DNA of 64,000 nt, taken from contig NZ_JAPVBL010000001.1 in assembly GCF_026967935.1 (NCBI RefSeq), forward strand, positions 726,082-790,081, written 5' to 3'. The notes below the pieces were generated by a model. That model was not told the origin of the DNA. It saw nothing but the letters and a program-made list of their open reading frames with translations, and made no database searches. Source of the stretch: Modestobacter sp. VKM Ac-2982 (lineage in GTDB: Bacteria > Actinomycetota > Actinomycetes > Mycobacteriales > Geodermatophilaceae). The position numbers and the translations under genes were made by a program. The stretch's first letter is position 1, and each line of letters starts with the position of its first letter. Shown here piece after piece: positions 9,089 to 16,526 of this stretch.

Positions 9089-9910
9089 GTGACGCAGGCC
9101 GCTCCGGACGCCCAGCTGTCCCCGGTCGCCCACCACCTCCCGGCGGCCGGCCTGGTCGTCGTGGTGACCGCGGTGGCCGTGGGGCTGCCCGCCGCGCTCG
9201 GCGACACCGGCTGGGTCGTCGCGGTGGCGCTGCTCCAGCTGGGCCTGGTCGCCGGATGGGTGGTCGCCACCGGCATCCGTGGCTCCCTGGGCTCCCTCGC
9301 CCTGGGGGGTGCCGCGGCCGTCGCGGCCGATGCGGCGGTGCTCCTCCCGGCCCGCCCGCAACTGGACTGGCTGCTGGCGGTCCTCGGCCTGGGGTTCCTG
9401 GCCGCCGTCGTCCACCAGATGACCCGCCCGGCACCGCGCCGGTACCTCGTCGCGTCACTGGCCGGGGTCGCCCTGCTGCTGTGCTCGGTCTGTGCGCTGG
9501 CGGTGCTGCTGGGGGTCGCCCGGCTCGAGGCCGGGTCGCAGGCGCTGGAGACGGCGGTCCTGGTGGTCGGTGCCGCGCTGCTGGTCGGTCATCTGGTCGA
9601 CGTCGTGCTGCCCCGCCCGGAGATCGCCCCTGGCGTGCCCCGCGGCCTGCTCGGCGTCGTCCTCGCTGTGCTGGCCGCCACGGGGGTCGCCCTGCTGGAC
9701 CGGGGGAGCGACGCGCTGATCGACGTCCTCTCGGCGGCCATCTACGGCGCGGCCCTGGGCGGGGCGGCCGCGCTCGCGGCGCTGAGCGCCTCCTACGTCG
9801 CGGCCGAGCGCGGTGAGGGGAGCTGGGCGCTGCCGGTGGTGCAGGCGGTGCTCCCGCTGGCGGTCGTCGCCCCGGTGGCCTATGCCCTCGCCTCGTACGG
9901 CACCGGCTGA
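9089..9910 (+). CDS. Polytopic membrane protein of unknown function
   Basis: I do not recognise the family. GTG 9089 follows GAGGAT and gives 273 residues, almost all hydrophobic, with about seven or eight predicted membrane helices rich in Ala, Val and Leu. No catalytic or transport motif is visible. It is divergent from glnR and 21 bp upstream of the LmeA-like gene, so it probably shares that transcript. An actinobacterial cell-envelope role is a guess from position only. Confidence 0.7.
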   Translation: MTQAAPDAQLSPVAHHLPAAGLVVVVTAVAVGLPAALGDTGWVVAVALLQLGLVAGWVVATGIRGSLGSLALGGAAAVAADAAVLLPARPQLDWLLAVLGLGFLAAVVHQMTRPAPRRYLVASLAGVALLLCSVCALAVLLGVARLEAGSQALETAVLVVGAALLVGHLVDVVLPRPEIAPGVPRGLLGVVLAVLAATGVALLDRGSDALIDVLSAAIYGAALGGAAALAALSASYVAAERGEGSWALPVVQAVLPLAVVAPVAYALASYGTG

Positions 9911-9931
9911 GCGGCAGGGGAGACTCGAGGC

Positions 9932-10621
9932 GTGAAGGCACTGCTGATCGTCCTGCTGCTCGCGCTCGGCCTGCTGGTCCTGGTCGACCGGGTCGGCGTC
10001 ACCGTCGCGGAGGGGCAGGTGGCCGACCAGGTGGCCGAACGGGGTGGGCTGGCCAGTGCGCCGGACGTCGACATCACCGGGTTCCCGTTCCTCACCCAGG
10101 CGCTGTCCGGCCGCTACGACGAGGTGCGGATCAGCCTGACCGCCGAGCAGCTCGGCGAGCCGGCCGGCACCCGGGCCGACGTGTCGCTGTTCGGGGTGCA
10201 GGTGCCCTTGTCCGACGCGGTCTCCGGCTCGGTCCAGGAGATCCCGGTGGAGCAGGTCGACGGGACGGCGACGATCTCCTACGTGCTGCTCGCCCAGCAG
10301 CTCGGCGGTGACACCCGGCTGCGGCCCGACGGCGACCGGTTGCGCATCGACCGCACGGTCGACCTCCTCGGCCTGGAGGTCCCGGTCACCGCCCGGGGGA
10401 CCGTCTCCCTCGACGGGCAGGACCTGGTGGTCGACGTCGACGACGCGGCGGCCGCGGGCGTCGACGTCCCCGGCTTCGTCCTCGACGGGGCGGCGGACGT
10501 GCTCGACTTCCGGTACCCCGTGCCGGAGCTGCCGTTCGGGCTCGAGCTGACCGGGGTCGACCCCCGGGACGACGGCGTCCTGGTGCAGGTGTCGGCGACC
10601 GACACGGTCCTGAGCGGCTGA
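9932..10621 (+). CDS. lmeA: LmeA-like DUF2993 phospholipid-binding protein
   Basis: DUF2993 proteins bind phospholipid outside the membrane; the mycobacterial member LmeA (Rv0817c) is needed for mannan elongation of lipomannan. This 229-residue protein has an N-terminal membrane anchor or signal (ALLIVLLLALGLLVLV) and the duplicated beta-rich domain with the early VDITGFPFLTQALSGRYDEV segment that typifies the family. The position between glnR and thioredoxin equals the mycobacterial order. GTG 9932 is the first start after the upstream gene; there is no strong ribosome site. Confidence 0.82.
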   Translation: MKALLIVLLLALGLLVLVDRVGVTVAEGQVADQVAERGGLASAPDVDITGFPFLTQALSGRYDEVRISLTAEQLGEPAGTRADVSLFGVQVPLSDAVSGSVQEIPVEQVDGTATISYVLLAQQLGGDTRLRPDGDRLRIDRTVDLLGLEVPVTARGTVSLDGQDLVVDVDDAAAAGVDVPGFVLDGAADVLDFRYPVPELPFGLELTGVDPRDDGVLVQVSATDTVLSG

Positions 10622-10680
10622 TCGGTGCTGAGCGACTGATCGGCCGGAATGCTCCCGGGGGTGCACCCGTTGCCCCTCAG

Positions 10681-11022
10681 GTGACCACGACGATCCCCAC
10701 GGCCGAGGCCGCTGCCGCCCTGGCGGGTCTCGGCGTGCGCCCGGCGGAGGCGGAGCTCACCGCGGTCCAGTTCTCGACGGCCTTCTGCGGTCCCTGCCGG
10801 GCCACCCGCGCCCGGCTGCAGCGGTTGCAGGCCACCCGGCCCGGGTTGTCGCACGTGCACGTGGACGCCGAGAGCCACCTGGACGCGGTGCGGGCACTCG
10901 ACGTCCGGGTCACCCCGACGCTGATCTGGCTGGACGCCGCGGGGGCGGTGGTGGCCCGCAGCACCGGCGCGCCTGGGTCGGCGGAACTGGCCGCTCTGGT
11001 GGACGCGCACCTGGGGTCGTGA
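10681..11022 (+). CDS. Thioredoxin-like protein
   Basis: A 113-residue cytoplasmic thioredoxin fold with the redox motif FCGPC (Cys36, Cys39) and the cis-proline region VRVTPTLIWLD. The residue before the motif is Phe rather than Trp. It corresponds in position to mycobacterial thiX (Rv0816c), upstream of the sulfurtransferase gene. It may reduce protein persulfides or disulfides formed during sulfur transfer, which is inference from context. GTG 10681 is the first codon after a short gap and no strong Shine-Dalgarno sequence is seen. Confidence 0.85.
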   Translation: MTTTIPTAEAAAALAGLGVRPAEAELTAVQFSTAFCGPCRATRARLQRLQATRPGLSHVHVDAESHLDAVRALDVRVTPTLIWLDAAGAVVARSTGAPGSAELAALVDAHLGS

Positions 11023-11033
11023 CGGTGATCCGC

Positions 11034-11039
11034 TACCCT
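11034..11039 (+). promoter_or_regulatory. -10 box of the leaderless Cys leader ORF
   Basis: TACCCT followed by 6 nt and then GTG. Transcription would start at the start codon itself. Confidence 0.65.
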
Positions 11040-11045
11040 CGCGCC

Positions 11046-11120
11046 GTGGGCCCCCTGCTGACCTCGCGCCGCACAGTCGACCTGTGCCGCGTCGGCAGCA
11101 CCCGCTGTCCGGCCTGCTGA
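11046..11120 (+). CDS. Cys-containing leader peptide (24 aa)
   Basis: A 24-codon ORF starting 6 nt after a -10 box and ending TGA. The product has the SRRTVDLCR core seen in short actinobacterial leader peptides placed ahead of sulfur genes, and ends with two more cysteines (CPAC). Such poly-Cys leaderless ORFs are known in mycobacteria to sense cysteine supply by ribosome stalling or attenuation. It stands 165 bp before the sulfurtransferase gene, and the interval can form stems (GCGGAGA with TCTCCGC; CCGCCGGA with TCCGGTGG). A regulatory role in this organism is inferred. Confidence 0.7.
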   Translation: MGPLLTSRRTVDLCRVGSTRCPAC

Positions 11121-11285
11121 GGCCGCACCCCGCGCGGAGACCCCGTCCCGCGCCGCTCTCCGCACGCCCTGGCCGACCTCCGCCGGATGTGCCGCTCCGG
11201 TGGACCCCCGCTCCGCGTTCCCGCACGGGATCCGCACCGCACGACGTCCGCACCATCCGCCCGAACTGATGGAGGAACCACACTC

Positions 11286-12113
11286 ATGAGCCGTAGCGAC
11301 GTGCTCGTCACCGCCGACTGGGCCCAGGAGCACCTGGGTGACCCGGGCATCGTCTTCGTCGAGGTCGACGAGGACACCAGCGCCTACGACGGCGGCCACC
11401 TCGAGGGTGCCGTCAAGCTGGACTGGAAGACCGACCTGCAGGACCCGCTGCGCCGTGACTTCGTGGGCCGTGAGGCGTTCGAGGCGCTGCTGTCCTCGCG
11501 CGGCATCGGCAACGACGACACCGTGGTCCTCTACGGCGGCAACAACAACTGGTTCGCCGCCTACGCCTACTGGTACTTCAAGCTCTACGGGCACCGCGAC
11601 GTGAAGCTGATCGACGGTGGCCGCAAGAAGTGGGAGCTCGACGGCCGCCCGCTGTCGAAGGAGACCGTGGCGCGCCCGGCCACCACCTACCGCGCCAGCG
11701 AGCCCGACCTGTCGATCCGTGCGTTCCGCGACGAGGTCGTGGCCTCGATCGGCAGCAAGAACATCATCGACGTGCGCTCGCCCGACGAGTTCTCCGGCAA
11801 GATCCTCGCCCCGGCACACCTGCCGCAGGAGCAGGCGCAGAAGGGCGGGCACGTCCCCACGGCGATGAACATCCCGTGGAGCAAGGCGGCCAACGAGGAC
11901 GGCACGTTCAAGAGCGACGAGGACCTGGCCAAGCTCTACGCCGAGCAGGGCTACGACGAGGCCAAGCCGACCATCGCCTACTGCCGCATCGGCGAGCGCT
12001 CGAGCCACACCTGGTTCGTGCTGCGCGAGCTGCTCGGCAAGTCCGACGTCAAGAACTACGACGGCTCCTGGGTCGAGTACGGCTCGCTGGTCGGCGTCCC
12101 GATCGAGAAGTGA
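11286..12113 (+). CDS. sseA: Thiosulfate sulfurtransferase, CysA/SseA type
   Basis: Two-domain rhodanese of 275 residues. It transfers sulfane sulfur from thiosulfate or a similar donor to a thiol acceptor. The inactive N-terminal domain carries HLEGAVKLDWKTDL. The C-terminal domain holds catalytic Cys233 in the loop CRIGERSS, the form typical of actinobacterial CysA2-type enzymes. ATG 11286 is fixed by GGAGGAA 8 nt upstream; an open frame extending upstream is ignored. The next gene, an SseC-like protein, starts 6 bp downstream, so the two form one unit. Upstream lies a Cys leader peptide, which suggests control by cysteine. Confidence 0.93.
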   Translation: MSRSDVLVTADWAQEHLGDPGIVFVEVDEDTSAYDGGHLEGAVKLDWKTDLQDPLRRDFVGREAFEALLSSRGIGNDDTVVLYGGNNNWFAAYAYWYFKLYGHRDVKLIDGGRKKWELDGRPLSKETVARPATTYRASEPDLSIRAFRDEVVASIGSKNIIDVRSPDEFSGKILAPAHLPQEQAQKGGHVPTAMNIPWSKAANEDGTFKSDEDLAKLYAEQGYDEAKPTIAYCRIGERSSHTWFVLRELLGKSDVKNYDGSWVEYGSLVGVPIEK

Positions 12114-12119
12114 GCTGAC

Positions 12120-12413
12120 ATGTGCGGAGCCCCGAAGCAGGGCGGCAGCCTGGCCGGTGTCGACCTGAGCACCCAGACCGTCATCCAGGGGTCGGTGTGG
12201 CACGACGGCGCCCCGGTGGCCGGTGCGTACGTCCGGCTGCTGGACGCCACCGACGAGTTCACCGCCGAGGTGGTGACCAGCCCGGAGGGTGAGTTCCGGT
12301 TCTTCGCCGCGCCGGGTCGCTGGACGCTGCGCACCCTGGCGCCCGTCGGCCGGGCCGAGCGCCCGATCGACGCCGAGGTCGGGCTGAACGAGACGACCCT
12401 CGCGATCGACTGA
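12120..12413 (+). CDS. sseC: SseC-like DUF1416 protein
   Basis: A 97-residue protein with the family's N-terminus MCGAPKQGG and a beta-rich transthyretin-like body (GSVWHDGAPVAGAYVRLLD). DUF1416 members are always found beside CysA-type sulfurtransferases in actinobacteria; Cys2 is conserved and could carry sulfur. No biochemical role is firmly established. The gene follows the sulfurtransferase by 6 bp and is followed by a strong terminator. Confidence 0.9.
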   Translation: MCGAPKQGGSLAGVDLSTQTVIQGSVWHDGAPVAGAYVRLLDATDEFTAEVVTSPEGEFRFFAAPGRWTLRTLAPVGRAERPIDAEVGLNETTLAID

Positions 12414-12438
12414 CGACCGACCTCGTCACGGGTCCACC

Positions 12439-12472
12439 AGCGCCCGCTCCGGCTACGGCCGGGGCGGGCGCT
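12439..12472 (+). terminator. Terminator hairpin after sseC
   Basis: A 15-bp GC-rich stem with one G-T pair and a TACG loop, 26 bp after the SseC stop. Confidence 0.75.
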
Positions 12473-12503
12473 GTCGTCTCCGCCCGCCGCCCAGTCCCAC
12501 CTG

Positions 12504-12983
12504 GTGCGGCAGCTGGACACCCTGCGCCGCGGACGACGGGCGTGGGTGATCGGTGACCCCGACGTCCCGCGCAGCTGGACCCACGTGCCCGACGTGGCGG
12601 CCACCCTGGTCGCGCTCGGTACCGACGACCGGTCCTGGGGCCGGGCGTGGCACGTGCCCAGCCCGGCGCCGCGCTCGCAGCGGCAGGCGCTGACCGACCT
12701 GGCCCGGGCGATGGGCGCTCCGCCGGCCCGGGTCAGCGGCGTCCCGTGGCCGGTGATGCGCGCCGCCGGGCTCGCGGTCCCGCTGATGCGGGAGATCGTG
12801 GCGATCCGGCACCAGTGGGACCAGGAGTTCGTGCTGGACGCGACCGAGACGACGGCGGTGTTCGGGCTGGCCGCGACGCCGTGGGACGACGTCGTCCGCG
12901 CCACCGTGGCGACGGTCCAGCCGGGGACGTCCGCCGGCTCGGCGAGCAGCGTCGAGGCCGGGAACGGTCGGCTGGGGCAGTAG
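12504..12983 (+). pseudogene. 3' remnant of an NAD-dependent epimerase/reductase gene
   Basis: The 159-residue frame matches only the C-terminal half of an extended short-chain (epimerase-type) reductase. It has the WVIGDPDVPRSWTHVPDVA region, then GRAWHVPSPAP and a helical end. The N-terminal Rossmann half with GxxGxxG and the YxxxK active site is absent. The frame starts 30 bp after a terminator, with no ribosome site. The sequence is still open and high-GC, so decay by 5' deletion looks recent. It is probably silent; a short separate protein cannot be excluded. Confidence 0.6.
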
Positions 12984-13025
12984 CGCGCAGCTGCCCCGCT
13001 CCCGGTGCGCGCAGGGGACCCGGAT

Positions 13026-13031
13026 TACCGT
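13026..13031 (+). promoter_or_regulatory. -10 box of the small membrane protein/nitrobindin unit
   Basis: TACCGT followed by 6 nt and then ATG 13038, the leaderless spacing. Confidence 0.55.
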
Positions 13032-13037
13032 GACGGC

Positions 13038-13151
13038 ATGGGTCTGTTCTCCGCCTGGGTGCTCATCACCCTCGTCGCGCTCGTCGCACTGGGCTTCGCT
13101 GCCTCGGCGTGGCGGGTCGCCCGCGCCGACCGTCCGGGGCGCGCCCGATGA
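13038..13151 (+). CDS. Single-helix membrane mini-protein (37 aa)
   Basis: Small ORF with one hydrophobic helix (WVLITLVALVALGFAASAW) and a basic tail. The start is supported by a -10 box 6 nt upstream. Its stop overlaps the next ATG (ATGA), so it is translationally coupled to the nitrobindin-like gene. The family is not recognised. Being the first cistron of a leaderless transcript argues that it is a real gene. Confidence 0.6.
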   Translation: MGLFSAWVLITLVALVALGFAASAWRVARADRPGRAR

Positions 13152-13720
13152 GCGCCCCCGTCCCGCCCGGCCTGCCGAACGGGCCGGTCGCCGGCCCGAC
13201 CGAGCTGCCGGTCCCGGACACCGTCGACGTCCGCGAGGGGCCCGAGGTGGCCCACGAGCTGCTGTCGGTGCTGCCGCTGCTGGGCGAGTGGCACGGCGAG
13301 GGGCAGGCCGCCGGCGCCGGCGGCGACCACCGCTTCGGGCAGTGGGTCCGGTTCGCCCACGACGGCCGCGACTTCCTCAGCTACGAGTCGCGCACCTGGC
13401 GGCTGTCCGGCGACGGCCAGGTGGCCGGCCCGGACCAGCGGGAGTCCGGCTTCTGGCGGCCCCGCGGCGAGGACGAGGTCGAGCTGCTGGTGAGCTCCCC
13501 GGCCGGCCTGGTCGAGATCTACGTCGGGACGGCCCGGACGACGACCAGCTGGGAGCTGGACAGCGACGTCCTGGCCCGCACCCCCGACCACCCCGACACC
13601 AGCCGGGCCAAGCGGCTCTACGGCATCGTCGACGGCGCCCTCCTCTACGCCGTCGACCGGGCGGCGGGCGACCAGCCGCTGCGCCCCACCATGTCCGCCC
13701 GCCTGGAGAGGATCCGCTGA
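13148..13720 (+). CDS. Nitrobindin-like FABP-family heme protein
   Basis: A 190-residue protein of the bacterial fatty-acid-binding-protein-like/THAP4 (nitrobindin) family. It shows the hallmark GEWHGEG (GxWxGxG) at about residue 45 and a series of beta strands ending YAVDRAAGDQPLRPTMSARL. Mycobacterial homologue Rv0813c sits beside sseC as here; related nitrobindins bind heme and isomerise peroxynitrite or react with nitric oxide. The heme ligand histidine near the C-terminus of classical nitrobindins is not evident in my reading. The start overlaps the preceding small ORF by 4 bp. Confidence 0.85.
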   Translation: MSAPVPPGLPNGPVAGPTELPVPDTVDVREGPEVAHELLSVLPLLGEWHGEGQAAGAGGDHRFGQWVRFAHDGRDFLSYESRTWRLSGDGQVAGPDQRESGFWRPRGEDEVELLVSSPAGLVEIYVGTARTTTSWELDSDVLARTPDHPDTSRAKRLYGIVDGALLYAVDRAAGDQPLRPTMSARLERIR

Positions 13721-13725
13721 AGCCC

Positions 13726-15426
13726 GTGACGCCGCCCGCCACCACCCCCCGTCAGGTCGCCGACCGCTACGTCGACGCGGTGTGCGACCTCGACCCGATC
13801 GTCGCCACCCAGCTGGGCACCCGCCCCGGTGACGACCGGCTGCCTGACACCAGCCCCACCGGCCTGGCCGCCGAGGCCGAGCTGATCCGGGCCACGCTCG
13901 CCGAGCTGGACCGGGTGCTGGCCGCCGACCCGTCCCTGGACGACGACCCGGTCGAGCGCCGCTGCGCCCGGCTGCTGCGGGAGCGGCTCACCGCCGCGCT
14001 GGACCTGCACGAGGCCGGCGAGGACCTGCGGGCGGTGTCCAACCTCTTCTCCCCGGTGCACTCCATCCGGCAGGTCTTCTCGATGATGCCGACCCGGACG
14101 CCGGAGGACTGGGCCGTCCTGGCCCGCCGGCTCGCCCGGGTGCCGGCGGCCTACCGGGGCTACTGCGAGTCGCTGAGCGCCGGGGCCGCGCAGGGTCTGT
14201 TCGCCGCGCCCCGGCAGGTGCACACCGTGGTCGGCCAGCTCGACGAGTGGCTGGCCGGCCCGTACTTCGCCGGGCTGGTCGCCCCAGGCCCCGACGAGGT
14301 GCGTGCCGAGCTGGACGCTGCCGCGGCCGCCGCCGACGCCGCGGTCGCCACCGTCCGCGACTTCCTCCGGGACACCTACGCTCCCCAGGCCGCAGGCACC
14401 CCCGACGCGGTCGGCCGGGAGCGGTACGCCCGCTTCGCCCGCTCGTGGAACGGCTCGGACCTCGGCACCGGCACCGGCCTGGAGGAGGCCTACGCCTGGG
14501 GCTGGGCCGAGCACCAGCGGATCCTGACCGAGCAGCGCGCCGAGGCGGAGAAGGTGCTCCCCGGTGCCACGCCCATGGAGGCGATGCGCTGGCTGACCGA
14601 GCACGGCGACGCCGTGGAGGGCGTGGAACCGGTGCGGCAGCGGCTTCAGGCGATGATGGACGAAGCGATCGAGGCCCTCGACGGGGTGCACTTCGACATC
14701 GCCGGCCCGGTGCGCCAGGTGGAGGCGATGATCGCCCCGCCGGGCAGCGCGGCGGCGCCGTACTACACCCGGCCGACCCAGGACTTCTCCCGGCCGGGCC
14801 GGACCTGGCTGCCGACGCTGGGCCGGGAGCGCTTCCCGCTGTGGGACCTCGTCTCGACCTGGTACCACGAGGGCGTCCCCGGCCACCACCTGCAGCTGGC
14901 GCAGTGGGCGTACGTCTCCGGCGACCTGTCGTCCTACCAGACCTCGCTGGGGTCGGTCGGGGCCAACGTCGAGGGCTGGGCGCTCTACGCCGAGCGGCTG
15001 ATGGACGAGCTGGGCTTCCTGACCGACCCGGGCGCCCGGCTGGGCTACCTGGACGCGCAGCAGATGCGCGCCGTCCGGGTGGTGGTCGACATCGGCATGC
15101 ACCTGGAGCTGCCGATCCCCGACGACGCCGAGGGTGCCGTCGCGGCACACCGTGGCGAGCCGTGGACGCCGGAGCTCGCGCGCGCCTTCTTCGGGGAGAA
15201 CTGCGGCCGGGACACCGACTTCCTGGACAGCGAGCTCGTGCGGTACCTCGGCATGCCCGGGCAGGCGATCAGCTACAAGCTGGGGGAGCGGGCCTGGCTG
15301 GCCGGCCGGGAGGCCGCGCAGCAGGCGCGGGGTGCCGACTTCGACCTGAAGGCCTGGCACATGGCCGCGCTCTCGCAGGGCAGCCTGGGCCTCGACGACC
15401 TGGCCGCCGAACTCGCCCAGCTCTGA
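13726..15426 (+). CDS. DUF885 family metallopeptidase-like protein
   Basis: A 566-residue protein of the DUF885 group, distant relatives of zinc oligopeptidases. The zinc-site motif is visible as HEGVPGHHLQ (His381-Glu382 to His387/388), followed by the ENCGRDTDFLDSE segment. No signal peptide is seen, so it is probably cytoplasmic and perhaps degrades peptides; the substrate is unknown. GTG 13726 lies 5 bp after the previous stop, with GGAGAGGAT about 12 nt upstream. It ends at a palindromic terminator. Confidence 0.85.
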   Translation: MTPPATTPRQVADRYVDAVCDLDPIVATQLGTRPGDDRLPDTSPTGLAAEAELIRATLAELDRVLAADPSLDDDPVERRCARLLRERLTAALDLHEAGEDLRAVSNLFSPVHSIRQVFSMMPTRTPEDWAVLARRLARVPAAYRGYCESLSAGAAQGLFAAPRQVHTVVGQLDEWLAGPYFAGLVAPGPDEVRAELDAAAAAADAAVATVRDFLRDTYAPQAAGTPDAVGRERYARFARSWNGSDLGTGTGLEEAYAWGWAEHQRILTEQRAEAEKVLPGATPMEAMRWLTEHGDAVEGVEPVRQRLQAMMDEAIEALDGVHFDIAGPVRQVEAMIAPPGSAAAPYYTRPTQDFSRPGRTWLPTLGRERFPLWDLVSTWYHEGVPGHHLQLAQWAYVSGDLSSYQTSLGSVGANVEGWALYAERLMDELGFLTDPGARLGYLDAQQMRAVRVVVDIGMHLELPIPDDAEGAVAAHRGEPWTPELARAFFGENCGRDTDFLDSELVRYLGMPGQAISYKLGERAWLAGREAAQQARGADFDLKAWHMAALSQGSLGLDDLAAELAQL

Positions 15427-15432
15427 CCCGCC

Positions 15433-15462
15433 AGCCGACAGAAATGGCCATTTCTGTCGGCT
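15433..15462. terminator. Perfect 30-bp palindrome between convergent genes
   Basis: AGCCGACAGAAATGG is followed at once by its exact reverse complement. It lies between the DUF885 stop and the stop of the minus-strand gene, whose TAG is inside it. The A/T-rich centre is unusual for this genome. It is most likely a two-way terminator; a protein-binding palindrome is also possible. Confidence 0.7.
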
Positions 15463-16189
15463 AGCGGTCGGGGGCGTCGGGTGGGGTGGGGTTGACCCGG
15501 TCGGCGTCCCAGGTCGTGCGCTGGCCGAACTCGGCCGGGGCGATCTCCAGGCCGTCGACGGCGAACAGCTCGGCGATGCAGGCGGCGCTGCCGCCGACGT
15601 AGGTGCTGACCAGGTCGATGTCGGTCACCACGCACCAGGCGCGGTCGGCCGGCCACCAGAGGTTGGCGCTCTGCTCGAACGGCTCGGCGGCCATGTTCTG
15701 CGCGGCCAGCTGGACCGGGCCGTTGATCAGCCAGTACTCCCGGTCGGGCAGGCTCAGCGTCGGGTGGTCGGTGATGACGGCGCCGCCCTGGGCCACGGCG
15801 AACCAGCAGACGTCCGGGGTCGTCGTCCAGCGGGAGAGCACCGAGACGAGTCGTTCGGCCACCGGCGCGGGGAGGTGCCCGCGGGCCGGGGCGCCGTGCC
15901 ACAGCGGGGACTGGTCGTCGTTCTCGAAGTACTCCATCGCGCCGGTGACCGAGCCCCACTGCATCAGCGGGTGCACGGTGGTGCCGTTGGCGGCTGCGAC
16001 GGAGGCCCAGGGGACCTCGACGTCGTCGTCCCCCACGTAGCGCACGGCCGGGTGGAAGACCCGGGCCACCGCCTCGAACGAGGAGGGGACCAGCGCGGCG
16101 ACGGTCGCCGGCGTGGCAGACGCGGCGGACTCGGCCAGCCAGATGCCCGCAGACGTGTCCAGGGCGACGGAGCGGCCGGTGAACTGCAT
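15461..16189 (-). CDS. Conserved-looking protein of unknown function (242 aa)
   Basis: I do not recognise this protein. ATG 16189 is fixed by GGGGGAGGT about 8 nt upstream. The sequence is soluble, rich in Trp and acidic residues, with alpha/beta character and segments such as WWPADRAWCVVTDIDLVSTYVGG near the middle-to-end. No signal peptide, membrane helix or catalytic motif stands out. It stands alone, between the palindrome and a gene-free stretch, so context gives no role. Confidence 0.7.
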   Translation of the reverse strand: MQFTGRSVALDTSAGIWLAESAASATPATVAALVPSSFEAVARVFHPAVRYVGDDDVEVPWASVAAANGTTVHPLMQWGSVTGAMEYFENDDQSPLWHGAPARGHLPAPVAERLVSVLSRWTTTPDVCWFAVAQGGAVITDHPTLSLPDREYWLINGPVQLAAQNMAAEPFEQSANLWWPADRAWCVVTDIDLVSTYVGGSAACIAELFAVDGLEIAPAEFGQRTTWDADRVNPTPPDAPDR

Positions 16190-16526
16190 GCGGCGACACC
16201 TCCCCCGGACAACGGACAACCCCCGGGCTGCTCCGCGGCGCTGTACCCACCGTAGTGGGGAGCAGCTCGCGGGCCGACTGGACAACGTCGGCAGCCCGGG
16301 GGTCGGGTGACTGTCCGGTTCTCGCCTGCCGCCATCGACGGACGGGCGGGAGTGCCGTCGCTCAGGTGCTGTGGGTCTTCCACAGGTTCTGAACGGGCGG
16401 CCCATCTGGACGGCGGCTAGCGGACAGCCACCTCACGTGTCCTGTAAGTCATCAACTTCGGGACCACCTCCTCTCTCGTGTGCCACGACGGTACGACGCG
16501 GAGAAGAGCTCGGCAACGACCTTTTC
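16190..16526. other. Gene-free stretch of 337 bp
   Basis: Upstream region of the 242-residue protein and downstream region of nhaA. The ribosome site of the former lies at its left edge. Bases 16430-16500 are less GC-rich than the surroundings. I see no ORF with coding character, no RNA gene and no convincing hairpin. Confidence 0.5.
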
